Source: Burkholderia sp. Bp9143 | GTDB lineage: Bacteria > Pseudomonadota > Gammaproteobacteria > Burkholderiales > Burkholderiaceae | Direction: 5' to 3' | Assembly (NCBI RefSeq): GCF_003853645.1 | Contig: NZ_QTPO01000059.1 | Coordinates: forward strand, 1-52,188 | DNA: 52,188 nucleotides | Shown: in pieces, positions 1 through 8,456 of the stretch | Layout of the letters: every line of letters starts with the position of its first letter | Numbering within the stretch: the first letter of the stretch is position 1 | Notes under the pieces: model-generated | The model's database searches: none | Seen by the model: the letters and a program-made list of their open reading frames with translations, nothing else | What the model was told of the DNA's origin: nothing | Made by a program: the position numbers and the translations under genes

Positions 1-558
1 AAGGTCGAGGACCTGCCGGTGCACCTGTATGACCTCGGCACCGGCGTGCAGCCGAAGATCCCGACCGAAGTGCTGATTCCCGAGACGCGCGAATTTGAGT
101 TTGCGAATCTCGGTTTCATCCCGCTGTCGTTCTATAAGAACCACGATTTCGCGTGCTTCTTCTCGGCCAGCTCGACCCAGAAACCCGCGCTGTACGAGAC
201 GAAGGAGGCGACCGCCAACAGCCGCATCAACGCGCGCCTGCCGTACATTTTCCTGCTCTCGCGCATCGCGCACTACCTGAAGCTGATCCAGCGCGAGAAC
301 ATCGGTACGACCAAGGACCGGCGTCTGCTCGAGCTGGAGCTGAACAGCTGGATCAAGGGTCTCGTGACCGAGATGAAGGATCCGGGCGACGAGCTGCAGG
401 CATCGCACCCGCTGCGCGACGCGAAGGTCACGGTCGAGGACATCGAAGACAACCCGGGCTTCTTCCGCATCAAGCTCTTCATCATCCCGCACTTCCAGGT
501 CGAAGGCATGGACATCGGTCTGTCGCTGGTTTCGCAGATGCCCAAGGCCAAGAGCTAA
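1..558 (+). CDS. tssC: TssC, T6SS contractile sheath large subunit (3' part only)
   Basis: The frame is open from base 1, so the gene begins upstream of the window; 185 residues remain of a protein usually near 500. TssC (VipB) pairs with TssB to build the contractile tail sheath in the cytoplasm. The visible part has the C-terminal sheath signature: a FANLGFIPLSFYKN stretch, the NSRINARLPYIFLLSRIAHYL helix region, and a final segment near GFFRIKLFIIPHFQVEGM. Translation stops at TAA. No hcp or tssE gene follows directly, although these often do in related clusters; a hairpin and a 271-base gap come next. The family call is secure; which T6SS subtype it belongs to cannot be told from this fragment. 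Confidence 0.95.
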   Translation, partial: KVEDLPVHLYDLGTGVQPKIPTEVLIPETREFEFANLGFIPLSFYKNHDFACFFSASSTQKPALYETKEATANSRINARLPYIFLLSRIAHYLKLIQRENIGTTKDRRLLELELNSWIKGLVTEMKDPGDELQASHPLRDAKVTVEDIEDNPGFFRIKLFIIPHFQVEGMDIGLSLVSQMPKAKS

Positions 559-581
559 GCAGTAGCACCTGCTGAGTCATT

Positions 582-605
582 CGCCGGGGCTTCATTGTCC
601 CGGCG
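582..605 (+). terminator. Hairpin downstream of tssC
   Basis: A 7-bp perfect stem (582-588 with 599-605, CGCCGGG/CCCGGCG) with a 10-base loop lies 23 bases after the tssC stop and is followed by CCGTTATTTCTG, a weak T-rich tail. It probably ends or attenuates the tssBC transcript. The remaining bases to the tssA start (606-829) hold no gene that I can see and may carry the tssA promoter. Confidence 0.45.
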
Positions 606-829
606 CCGTTATTTCTGATATGACGCGCGTAAAGGAATTTCCGGATGTCGATGGTCTGGCCTTCACAGGCCCGCGTGCAGAACGTGCATAAGCAACCTGG
701 CTCCGCCCGGTTGCTCGAACCAGCGATAATTTCGCCAGGGGGTTGCGCACATCTTTTGAGGGGCAGGGCATTGGCAATGCGGCGGGACACGGCTTTCCCG
801 GAAGCCGGATCCATGCTGGAGACCGCGTG

Positions 830-2410
830 ATGTTGTCCGGGATGCTAAAAGCGCTTTTTCCATCGCGTGACCCCGAGCAATTGACCCGGTCGCGTCTCGA
901 GGCGTGGGACGCCTGGTTGCAACCTCTCGCGCGCGACAATGCCGTCGGCCGCGACCCTGGCTACGAGGACGCGTTCTTCGAACTCAAGGACGAGGCGAAC
1001 AAGCTGTCCAGCATCGATGACAGCCTGATTGTCCGTGCCTGCGAGCAGCTCATCAAGGAAACCGGCAAGGATTTGCGTCTCGCCGGCTATTACGCCGGGG
1101 CGCGCCTGAGACAGGACGGTCCAGCCGGTTTTGCGGATGGCCTCGAACTGGCTGCCGCCCTTGTCGACCGCTTTGCAGACGCGGTGCTGCCCACGCGCGC
1201 TGAAGCGAAGAAGGGCGCGCTGGAGATGCTGGCAACCGCGCGCACGATCGAGCTGCTCGACAGCCGGGGAGAATTCGCGTCTCCTGATCTTGAACGGGCG
1301 CTCGCCGCACTCGACGTGCTTGTGTCCCGCACGGCAACGTGGCCGGAGCCTTCCCGCCCGAACCTGCAGCCGCTCGTCTCCCGGTTCGAACGCAAGGAGG
1401 ATCCGCTACGTCGCGTTGATCTGGATGCCGGAGCGCCGCAATCGGCTGCGGCTGCCACCACTTCAGCAAGCACGATCGTCTCGACTCGTGATCTGCTCGA
1501 CCAGGCGCGCACGATGGCAGTCTGGCTGCGCGATCAGGAGAACGGCTATCTGCCTTCGGTGCGGCTTGTGCGGAGCGTTCGCTGGGATACCTTGCACGAA
1601 GCGCCACCGGCGGACGCGGCTTCCCGCACGCGTTTGGTGCCACCGCGAGGGGAGCTACGTCAGCAGATGAAGCGGCTCGTCCTGCAGAAGCAGTGGCATG
1701 AACTGCTCGAACGCGTCGAAGGTGCATTCATGGAAGGCGTGAACCACCTGTGGTTCGATCTGCAGTATTTCCAGCACGTCGCACTTGATCACGTCGGCAC
1801 ACCCTACAACACCTGGCGCGAGTTGCTGCGCGCAGATTTCGCGTTATTCCTGGAGCGGTTGCCTGGCATCGAGCGCCTCGCGTTCAACGATGGCACACCG
1901 TTCGCGGACGACTCGACGCTTGAATGGATTGCACGGCATGCAGTGGTACGCGACCTCGAGGCCGGCGAGTGTGTCGCCCCGCTGCCCGTATCCGCTGATA
2001 GTGAAGCCGGTTCGGCCGGCGACTGGCCGGAAATCGAGGCACAGGCACGGGAGTTGGCCGGACGCGAAAGCGTTGAGGCTGCTTTTGGCTGGCTAGAAGC
2101 GTTGCCCGGCCTCAGGACAGAGCGACATCGCTACCTGCAGCGGCTTGTGATGGCTCGCCTTGCTGATCACGCGGGACGTACCGACATGGCGCTCGCTTTG
2201 CTCGCAGAACTCGATGCGGCTGCACGGTCGCTGCCACTCGCCCGCTGGGAGCCTTCGCTTGTCTTCGAGGTCAAGCATCAGTTAATCCGCGTATTGAAAG
2301 CCATGAACAATCGCAAGGATGCGGACAAGCCGCTGCTTGCACGCCGTATCGGCGAGCTGCAGTCCGAACTCACGGTGCTCGACCCCGCTCGCGCGCTCAC
2401 CCTTTCGTAA
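830..2410 (+). CDS. tssA: TssA, T6SS cap/assembly protein (ImpA N-terminal, VasJ-type C-terminal)
   Basis: This is a 526-residue T6SS assembly factor. TssA proteins prime or cap the baseplate and the growing tail. An ImpA-type N-terminal domain is visible from about residue 30 (GRDPGYEDAFFELKDE, later KDLRLAGYYAGARLRQDG), followed by a linker and a C-terminal domain with the WRELLRADFALFLERLPGIE pattern of VasJ-type TssA proteins. The frame is open further upstream (from 743), but ATG 830 has a GGAG Shine-Dalgarno 8 bases before it and gives the expected N-terminus (MLSGMLKALF). tssF follows after 11 bases, so the genes are co-transcribed. Strong family call. Confidence 0.9.
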   Translation: MLSGMLKALFPSRDPEQLTRSRLEAWDAWLQPLARDNAVGRDPGYEDAFFELKDEANKLSSIDDSLIVRACEQLIKETGKDLRLAGYYAGARLRQDGPAGFADGLELAAALVDRFADAVLPTRAEAKKGALEMLATARTIELLDSRGEFASPDLERALAALDVLVSRTATWPEPSRPNLQPLVSRFERKEDPLRRVDLDAGAPQSAAAATTSASTIVSTRDLLDQARTMAVWLRDQENGYLPSVRLVRSVRWDTLHEAPPADAASRTRLVPPRGELRQQMKRLVLQKQWHELLERVEGAFMEGVNHLWFDLQYFQHVALDHVGTPYNTWRELLRADFALFLERLPGIERLAFNDGTPFADDSTLEWIARHAVVRDLEAGECVAPLPVSADSEAGSAGDWPEIEAQARELAGRESVEAAFGWLEALPGLRTERHRYLQRLVMARLADHAGRTDMALALLAELDAAARSLPLARWEPSLVFEVKHQLIRVLKAMNNRKDADKPLLARRIGELQSELTVLDPARALTLS

Positions 2411-2421
2411 CAAGGATCGCG

Positions 2422-4236
2422 ATGGAAAACGACGATCGGGTCCTGCGCTACTACGAAGCCGAAATGCGATATTTGCGCGAGTCGGGTGGGGCATTCGCAA
2501 AGGCCCATCCGGATCGGGCACGTATTCTTGGCCCTGATCGGGCAGGCGAACGCGACCCTTTCGTCGAGCGACTGTGGGAAGGCTTCGCATTTTTGTCGGG
2601 ACGACTCCAGCAAAAGCTGGATGACGAGCGTCCCGAGTTGACGGAAGCCCTTGTTGGATTGTTGTGGCCGCACTATCTGCGGACGATCCCGTCGCTGTCC
2701 ATCGTCGAATTGATCCCATCGACAGAAAAGCTTCAGGGAACCGAAGTGGTCGCTGCGGGTGTGCCGGTGCGCTCAACGCCCATCGTCATTCCGCCGTCAC
2801 CCGATGACGAGGAGCAAACGTCAAAGGCAGTCCAGTGTCTTTATCGGACCACGCAGCCCGTTACGTTGCAGCCGCTCTTCCTCACTCACGCCGGACCAGG
2901 CGTGCGAGAAGACGGCCGGTCGGTCATCCGTCTCGGGTTCGAACTAAGTCCTTCAGCACATCGAGGTGAGCTTGACCTTTCCCGCCTCAGCCTGTACCTG
3001 AATGCAGATCTAACGACGGCGTTCGCAATGCACCTCGCGCTCACGCGCCATGTCGACTCGATCGCTTGGCGGATTCCAGAGATCCGTAATGGCGAAGCGA
3101 GCTTGCTGACTGGCGTTACGATCGAGCCGGCTGGCTTTTCGAGCGATGCAGCACTGTGGCCAAGGACCGAAGGAACATTTTCCGGATATCAACTGCTGCT
3201 CGAGTACTTTGCGTTCCGGGAAAAGTTCCTGTTCGTCAACCTGTGTGGACTAGATATCACGAAGCTTCCGCACGATTCGGCCGGTTTCGAGCTTGAAATC
3301 GTACTGGCAGAGGCATATCCGAAGGACCAGCGCTTCAATGCCGCCAACGTGCGGCTCTTTTGCACGCCAGCAATTAATCTGTTCGACCTGGATGCCGAGC
3401 CGATTGTCACAAATCACCAGGAGACCGAATATAGGGTAGTGCCGATGGCACACCAGAGCGGATATGTCGAAACCTGGTCGGTGGATTCGATTGAGTCGTT
3501 CGACCATCAGACCGCCGAGCGGCGGCAGTATGTACCGTTCGCAACATTCCGTCACCATGGAGGCACGCTCCGGTATGACGCGCCGGAACGATATTTCTAT
3601 ACACGTGTACGGCCCGGCGCATCGGGTGTCCGTGAAGCGTGGGTGACATTCGGCGGCCACGCGTGGGAAACGATGGCGGACCTGCCGGAAGAAAGCATCT
3701 CGCTGCGCGTGACCGGCACAAACGGGATGCTTCCGCGCAAGAGCCTTCGTGAGACGCGTCTTGTCGAACTTGCAGCGGATGTACCGAACGTCGCGGCTGT
3801 GCGCAATCTCATCGCGCCGTCCATGCCACTTCACCCGCCTGTCGGAGATCGGTTCGAATCGCGCAGCCTCTCGCACCTCACGCCAAACTTCCTATCGTTG
3901 ACGCATGCCGAGGTACTGCGCGGCGCGTTGGCTCTGTACGACTGGACCAACGAGGAACTGAACCGTCGACGGCTTGCAGGAATCCTGCAGGTAAGACAGG
4001 AGATGCTCGAGGAGGTGAGGGCAGGGTCTATCGAGCGCGGCGTGCGAATCGAGGTGACGCTCGATTCCCATGCCTTCTCAGGGGAAGGGGATCTGATGCT
4101 GTTTGGCGAATTGCTGCACCACTTTATCGCGCTCCATGCAGAAATCAATCTGTTCACCAGGCTTGCGATCGTCAGTCTGCCTTCCCAAACGCGCACGGAA
4201 TGGCCGCGAAGCAAGGCACAACCAGTACTGCTATGA
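2422..4236 (+). CDS. tssF: TssF, T6SS baseplate subunit (first copy)
   Basis: A 604-residue baseplate protein. TssF forms the wedge with TssG, TssK and TssE around the spike. The N-terminal family signature LRYYEAEMRYLRESG is at residues 8-22, followed by LWEGFAFLSGRLQQKLDD; the central NVRLFCTPAINLFDLDAEPI and late ALYDW motifs are present. The length is typical. An AAGGA Shine-Dalgarno precedes the ATG, and the 3' end overlaps tssG by 37 bases. A second, clearly different tssF lies at 18058-19968, which is unusual for one locus with a single visible tssG. Confidence 0.95.
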   Translation: MENDDRVLRYYEAEMRYLRESGGAFAKAHPDRARILGPDRAGERDPFVERLWEGFAFLSGRLQQKLDDERPELTEALVGLLWPHYLRTIPSLSIVELIPSTEKLQGTEVVAAGVPVRSTPIVIPPSPDDEEQTSKAVQCLYRTTQPVTLQPLFLTHAGPGVREDGRSVIRLGFELSPSAHRGELDLSRLSLYLNADLTTAFAMHLALTRHVDSIAWRIPEIRNGEASLLTGVTIEPAGFSSDAALWPRTEGTFSGYQLLLEYFAFREKFLFVNLCGLDITKLPHDSAGFELEIVLAEAYPKDQRFNAANVRLFCTPAINLFDLDAEPIVTNHQETEYRVVPMAHQSGYVETWSVDSIESFDHQTAERRQYVPFATFRHHGGTLRYDAPERYFYTRVRPGASGVREAWVTFGGHAWETMADLPEESISLRVTGTNGMLPRKSLRETRLVELAADVPNVAAVRNLIAPSMPLHPPVGDRFESRSLSHLTPNFLSLTHAEVLRGALALYDWTNEELNRRRLAGILQVRQEMLEEVRAGSIERGVRIEVTLDSHAFSGEGDLMLFGELLHHFIALHAEINLFTRLAIVSLPSQTRTEWPRSKAQPVLL

Positions 4237-5324
4237 AACCGCCCGAACTCCCGGATCTCGATCCGCTGGTTGCTGCATTGCTCGCGCGTGCGCCGCAGAT
4301 GAACTTCATGCAGCTTTGCCGGCTGCTGGAGGAACGCGCGCCAGACCGTTCGGGCTTCGGCGTGCTGGATACTCCAGAGCAAGAGCCCGTGCGTTTCCGG
4401 CCACGACCGCGCGTCGGTTTCCCCGCTGGCGAAATTGCCTCGGTCGAATTTGACGACGAGCGTCTCGACGCCCCGCCGACCGTGCGTACGACGTTCATGG
4501 GCTTATATGGTGTCGACGCCGCGATGCCGTCGCACATGATTGACGAGATTGTGCTGCGCGAGGAAGGACATGAAGCTGTCGAAGCGTTTCTTGACCAGTT
4601 CAACCACCGCTTCGTCACGCTGCTGTACCGGACATGGAAGAAGTATCGCTATCCGGAAAGCTACCGATCGGGTGGGAGCGACGTCCATTCGAACAATCTG
4701 CTGAGTCTTGCCGGTTTCGGCTGGGGTGACAAACCCCAGCGCGCGGGTCTCCCCAACTCGCGGATGCTGGCGCTGCTCGGTGTGCTCGTCCAGAAGACCC
4801 GTACGCCAGAAGGTCTGACCCGCGTCATTGCGCTCGCGGCTCCTGGTGCCGAAGTCCGCGTCAGCGAATTCTGGCCGATTACCGCGCAAGTCGCCCGACA
4901 TCAGCCGTTGACATCGGCCTCTGGAGGAGCCATCGACGCAAACAGTCGGCGTGGGCTCGGTGGCGGCTACGTGCTGGGTCGGCGCGTCGCGTATCGCAGC
5001 CGCGCCGTCTGCGCGACGCTGCACCCGGCTAGCGCGCAACAGGCTCAGGATCTGTTGCCTGGCGCTCGCCTTCATCGCGAGCTGATGGCGCTCGTCCAGC
5101 TTTACGTCGGTACGAAGGTTGACGTCCATCTTCGTATGGAAGTCTCATCGCGGCTTGCGCCCAGGCCGGCTATTGGGCAGGCCGATATTAACGTCGCGCC
5201 GCGCCTCGGATGGACGACCGTGCTGCCAGCTGATCAAGAACGAACGATAAGCATTGGTCTGGGTATTTACGAGGCAACACCTACGCCTGCGACGAATGCA
5301 TACGTGAACTCACAACAGGCATGA
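4200..5324 (+). CDS. tssG: TssG, T6SS baseplate subunit
   Basis: A 374-residue TssG (VasB/ImpH family), the partner that holds two TssF copies in each baseplate wedge. Supporting patterns are MNFMQLCRLLEERAPD near the N-terminus, VRTTFMGLYGVDAAMPSH in the first third, and LLSLAGFGWGDKPQRAGL in the middle. The start at 4200 overlaps tssF; ATG 4233, which overlaps the tssF stop as ATGA, is an alternative that would remove 11 residues. tssJ follows after 13 bases. It is the only tssG visible in the window, despite two tssF genes. Confidence 0.92.
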   Translation: MAAKQGTTSTAMKPPELPDLDPLVAALLARAPQMNFMQLCRLLEERAPDRSGFGVLDTPEQEPVRFRPRPRVGFPAGEIASVEFDDERLDAPPTVRTTFMGLYGVDAAMPSHMIDEIVLREEGHEAVEAFLDQFNHRFVTLLYRTWKKYRYPESYRSGGSDVHSNNLLSLAGFGWGDKPQRAGLPNSRMLALLGVLVQKTRTPEGLTRVIALAAPGAEVRVSEFWPITAQVARHQPLTSASGGAIDANSRRGLGGGYVLGRRVAYRSRAVCATLHPASAQQAQDLLPGARLHRELMALVQLYVGTKVDVHLRMEVSSRLAPRPAIGQADINVAPRLGWTTVLPADQERTISIGLGIYEATPTPATNAYVNSQQA

Positions 5325-5337
5325 CCGGAGAGCCTCC

Positions 5338-5874
5338 ATGTCCTTCCGTCTTGTCACCCTAGCCATAGCCTCCGTCCTGCTGCTTGCCGCATGCGGAGCG
5401 TGGCAGGCCATTTCAGATACGTCGTCGAGTGCCTGGCATTCGGTGTTCTCTGACAACATCAAGGTGCTCAATGTCGACCTGACTGCCTGTGACGCGCTGA
5501 ACCCGGACGAGGACGGCCGGGCAGCGCCAGTTACCGTGCGCGTCTACCAGTTCAAGGACCGGAAGGCGTTTGATGACGCACTCTTTGCCGATTTGCTCAA
5601 AAACGACCGTACGCTGCTCGCGCATGATCTGCTGGCGAGCATGGCATCGGTGTTGAATCCGGGCGCGTCCGTGAGCCTGTCACAGCCAATGCAGGTTGAT
5701 GCTAAGTACGTTGCCATCGTTGCGTTCTACCGCACGCCCGGGACTGCCAGCACCTGGAAGCGCGTGATCGACAGGAAGAAGCTCGATGCCGACAAGCCGC
5801 TAAGGCTTATGCTCAATGAGGAAGCGATTGCGCTACAGGACGATGCGTCCAGGACTCGGAGCATATCGCAATGA
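5338..5874 (+). CDS. tssJ: TssJ, T6SS outer-membrane lipoprotein (first copy)
   Basis: A 178-residue lipoprotein of the T6SS membrane complex, which contacts the periplasmic end of TssM. The N-terminus is a lipoprotein signal ending in LLLAAC (lipidated Cys19). The body has the TssJ beta-sandwich pattern ALNPDEDGRAAPVTVRVYQF. A GGAG Shine-Dalgarno lies 9 bases before the ATG. It is clearly homologous to the second tssJ (19965-20501), with the same ALNPxExGRxxPVxxRVYQxKD core but different ends. The stop overlaps the ATG of a short ORF (5871). Confidence 0.93.
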   Translation: MSFRLVTLAIASVLLLAACGAWQAISDTSSSAWHSVFSDNIKVLNVDLTACDALNPDEDGRAAPVTVRVYQFKDRKAFDDALFADLLKNDRTLLAHDLLASMASVLNPGASVSLSQPMQVDAKYVAIVAFYRTPGTASTWKRVIDRKKLDADKPLRLMLNEEAIALQDDASRTRSISQ

Positions 5875-6008
5875 AATATCTATTCGTTACGCACAACGCC
5901 CAGAAAGACGTCGTTCTCCGTGTGAGCTTCGTACTCCCTACAGCATCACTCACTGTCAGGCATCGTCAAATTCAGGGTGCTCGGATGGACTTTGTTCTTG
6001 AGACTTGA
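5871..6008 (+). CDS. Small ORF (45 codons) between tssJ and vgrG, doubtful
   Basis: The ATG overlaps the tssJ stop (ATGA), an arrangement that often gives coupled translation, and the frame runs to TGA at 6006-6008. The peptide (MKYLFVTHNAQKDVVLRV...) resembles no family I know. T6SS loci often carry tssK after tssJ, and I see no trace of TssK in it. It may simply be scar sequence from insertion of the vgrG cassette. Confidence 0.2.
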   Translation: MKYLFVTHNAQKDVVLRVSFVLPTASLTVRHRQIQGARMDFVLET

Positions 6009-6048
6009 TCTACTTGTGCCAACCTGACGGCATTGCGCCCCTAAACTT

Positions 6049-8451
6049 TTGGTGGGCAACTTTGTTAGTGTGAAACCTCTCGATCCTATTGCGGCCATGC
6101 AAACTATCCAGGACGTGCTCAAGCACCCAAGCGCGATCGTCACCCAGCCTCTCCATCTCGAGATAGCGACGCTGCAGTCGCCGATTTCGGTGTTCTCGTT
6201 TGTCCTCACGGAAGAAATGAACACACCGTTTGTCGCGGACATCACCGTTACGTCGAAGGACAAGCACATTGACGGCGCGGCAGTGATCGGGCGCCCGGCC
6301 ATCTTTACGATCGAGGAACACGCGTCGGTGCCGTCGATGCCCGGGCTGATCAACCCGGTCCAGCACGCGACGCGCACTGTGCACGGCATTGTGACGCAGT
6401 GGACGCGGATCAAGACGTCGCGCGACGAGGCGACCTACCAGTTGCATCTCAAGCCGCGTCTCGCACTGCTCGAGCAGGTACATGATTCGGCCGTATTCCT
6501 GGACCGCTCGTTTCGCGAGCTGCTCACCGACACGATCGTCGATCGCGACCTGTTCCAGTCCTATGACGTCGAGTTCGAACTGGACGGGCTGGACGCGAAA
6601 CTGGACCAAACCGTCATGTACGAGGAGACGGTCGCGAATTTCATCGACAGGCATTGCAGGCGTGCGGGCGTTTTCTACTACTTCAAACACGGGAAGAAAG
6701 AAGACGGAGCACAGCGCGACACGCTGGTGTTCAGTAACGCGGCGCGCGGCTACCTGCGGGCGCTCGATGTGCCGCTGCTGCCGAATTCGGGTCTCGTAAG
6801 CTGGCACGAGGCCATCCTTGAGCTGAACGTGACGCGCTCGCTCGTGCCGCAGACCGTGCGTGAATGGGACCACAACTACCGGCAGCCGGACGATCCGTTG
6901 CAGGTCGAGTCGGTCGTGGCCGAGAAGGGCGACCGCTCGGTGTACGGCAGCGTCAACCGTAGCATCGAGCATTTCCACTCGGTCGAGGAAGGACAGGTGC
7001 TTGCCGATGCACGACGCGACGAGCTGATCACGCGTCAGACACGGATCTCGGGCAAGAGCAACGTGATGGGCATGATTCCGGGAATGGTGGTGCGCGTGAT
7101 CAACGATACCGTGCCCGAAGCACCACACGGCATCGTGATCACCAAGCTCGTTACGACGGGCAGCCGCAAGCAGTCGGTAACCAATCAGTTCGAGGCGATC
7201 CCGTCGCATCTAACCTACCGGCCCGAGTATGCACCGGAAAAGCATTGGCGCTGGATAGGCGGTGCACTCATCGGCATCGTGGAGTCCGGCGACGACCAGC
7301 CGTATGCATGGATGGATGAGTATGGCGGATACCGGGTGAGGCTTCTCTTCACGCGGCACACTGGCAAGCGTGGCACGAACAGTATGTCGTTGCGCTTGCT
7401 GCGTACGTCGGCCTCGTATCAGGGCGGCCTGCACGTTCCATTGCTGCCGAACACGGAAGTCCGCGTCATTGCGACTCACGGCAATTGTGATCGATTACTG
7501 ATCGCCGGTGCCGCCCACGACTATGCGCGACGGGATCTGGTGCATGGCAAGGAAGGCTGGTACAGCCGTGCGGTGTTCCGTTCGCCGCTGCTGGGCAACA
7601 AGCTGCGCTTCGAGGACTTGAAAAGCCACGAAGGCATCCGGCTCGCAACGGTCTTCGGCAAGACGGCGCTCAATATGGGCTATCTCGTCGATGGAGAGAA
7701 GAACAAGCGCGGCGAAGGCTACGAGCTCACCACGCAGGGCTGGGGGGTAACGCGCGCGGCAAAGGGGCTGTTCTGGTCGGCGGACCCGGTGAACCCGAAC
7801 GCTCCGCATCTCGAGATGCAGGCGGCGATCAAACAGCTGCAGGCCGCTATTCAGCGCGTAACCGCGCTGGCCAATGCGACCGCGCAGGCAAGTGCCACCC
7901 CGCCCGACAAGGCGACGCAATCGAGCCTGATGGACGTGCTGGACCAGCTAAAAGACGCGGGGCTGCTGGCCAGCGCGCCGGCCGGCATGGCGTTCGTCAC
8001 ACCGAAGTCGATCCAGCAGGCCGCTGGCGAGAACGTGATCGTGACGGCTGGCCAGCACGCGGACGTAAGCGTGGTCAAGCGTTTTACCGTCGCTGCAGGC
8101 GAACTGATTTCGCTGTGCGCGCACAAACTCGGCCTGAAAATCTTTGCTACGCATGGCAAGGTCGAAATCCAGTCGCAGAGCGATGCGATGGATCTAGCTG
8201 CTGCAAAACAGCTGAAGCTGGCAAGCGCGGACGAGGACGTCTTGGTTGTTGCGCGTAAGAAGATCGTGCTGGCCAGCGGCGGCGCCGCACTCAAGATCGA
8301 AGACGGCACCTTCGAATTCATCGGCCCGGGAGCCTTCAAGATCAAGGCCGGATCGTTTGTATTCCAGGGGCCCGGGAATGTCAATCCGCCGTTGCCCGTG
8401 CTGCCTAAAAGCAATCTGACCTCACCCGACGACTACTCGCTTTCGCACTGA
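6049..8451 (+). CDS. vgrG: VgrG spike protein with DUF2345 C-terminus
   Basis: An approximately 800-residue T6SS spike trimer subunit. The first half matches the gp27-like domain (LHLEIATLQSPISVFSF at the start, YEETVANFIDRHCRRAGVFYYF near 200). A gp5-type OB region follows (residues 400-500), then a long extension with a helical linker and a DUF2345 block of beta repeats ending in a short tail. No separate enzymatic domain is apparent. The start is uncertain: TTG 6049, GTG 6052, GTG 6070 and ATG 6097 are all in frame and none has a good Shine-Dalgarno. The effector gene starts 5 bases after the stop, the usual sign that VgrG carries that effector. Confidence 0.93.
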   Translation: MVGNFVSVKPLDPIAAMQTIQDVLKHPSAIVTQPLHLEIATLQSPISVFSFVLTEEMNTPFVADITVTSKDKHIDGAAVIGRPAIFTIEEHASVPSMPGLINPVQHATRTVHGIVTQWTRIKTSRDEATYQLHLKPRLALLEQVHDSAVFLDRSFRELLTDTIVDRDLFQSYDVEFELDGLDAKLDQTVMYEETVANFIDRHCRRAGVFYYFKHGKKEDGAQRDTLVFSNAARGYLRALDVPLLPNSGLVSWHEAILELNVTRSLVPQTVREWDHNYRQPDDPLQVESVVAEKGDRSVYGSVNRSIEHFHSVEEGQVLADARRDELITRQTRISGKSNVMGMIPGMVVRVINDTVPEAPHGIVITKLVTTGSRKQSVTNQFEAIPSHLTYRPEYAPEKHWRWIGGALIGIVESGDDQPYAWMDEYGGYRVRLLFTRHTGKRGTNSMSLRLLRTSASYQGGLHVPLLPNTEVRVIATHGNCDRLLIAGAAHDYARRDLVHGKEGWYSRAVFRSPLLGNKLRFEDLKSHEGIRLATVFGKTALNMGYLVDGEKNKRGEGYELTTQGWGVTRAAKGLFWSADPVNPNAPHLEMQAAIKQLQAAIQRVTALANATAQASATPPDKATQSSLMDVLDQLKDAGLLASAPAGMAFVTPKSIQQAAGENVIVTAGQHADVSVVKRFTVAAGELISLCAHKLGLKIFATHGKVEIQSQSDAMDLAAAKQLKLASADEDVLVVARKKIVLASGGAALKIEDGTFEFIGPGAFKIKAGSFVFQGPGNVNPPLPVLPKSNLTSPDDYSLSH

Positions 8452-8456
8452 AGCCC

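Noticed and set aside
559..829. A missing hcp or tssE gene in the gap after tssC
   Set aside because: All frames were looked at; there is only a hairpin and short frames without Hcp or TssE motifs.
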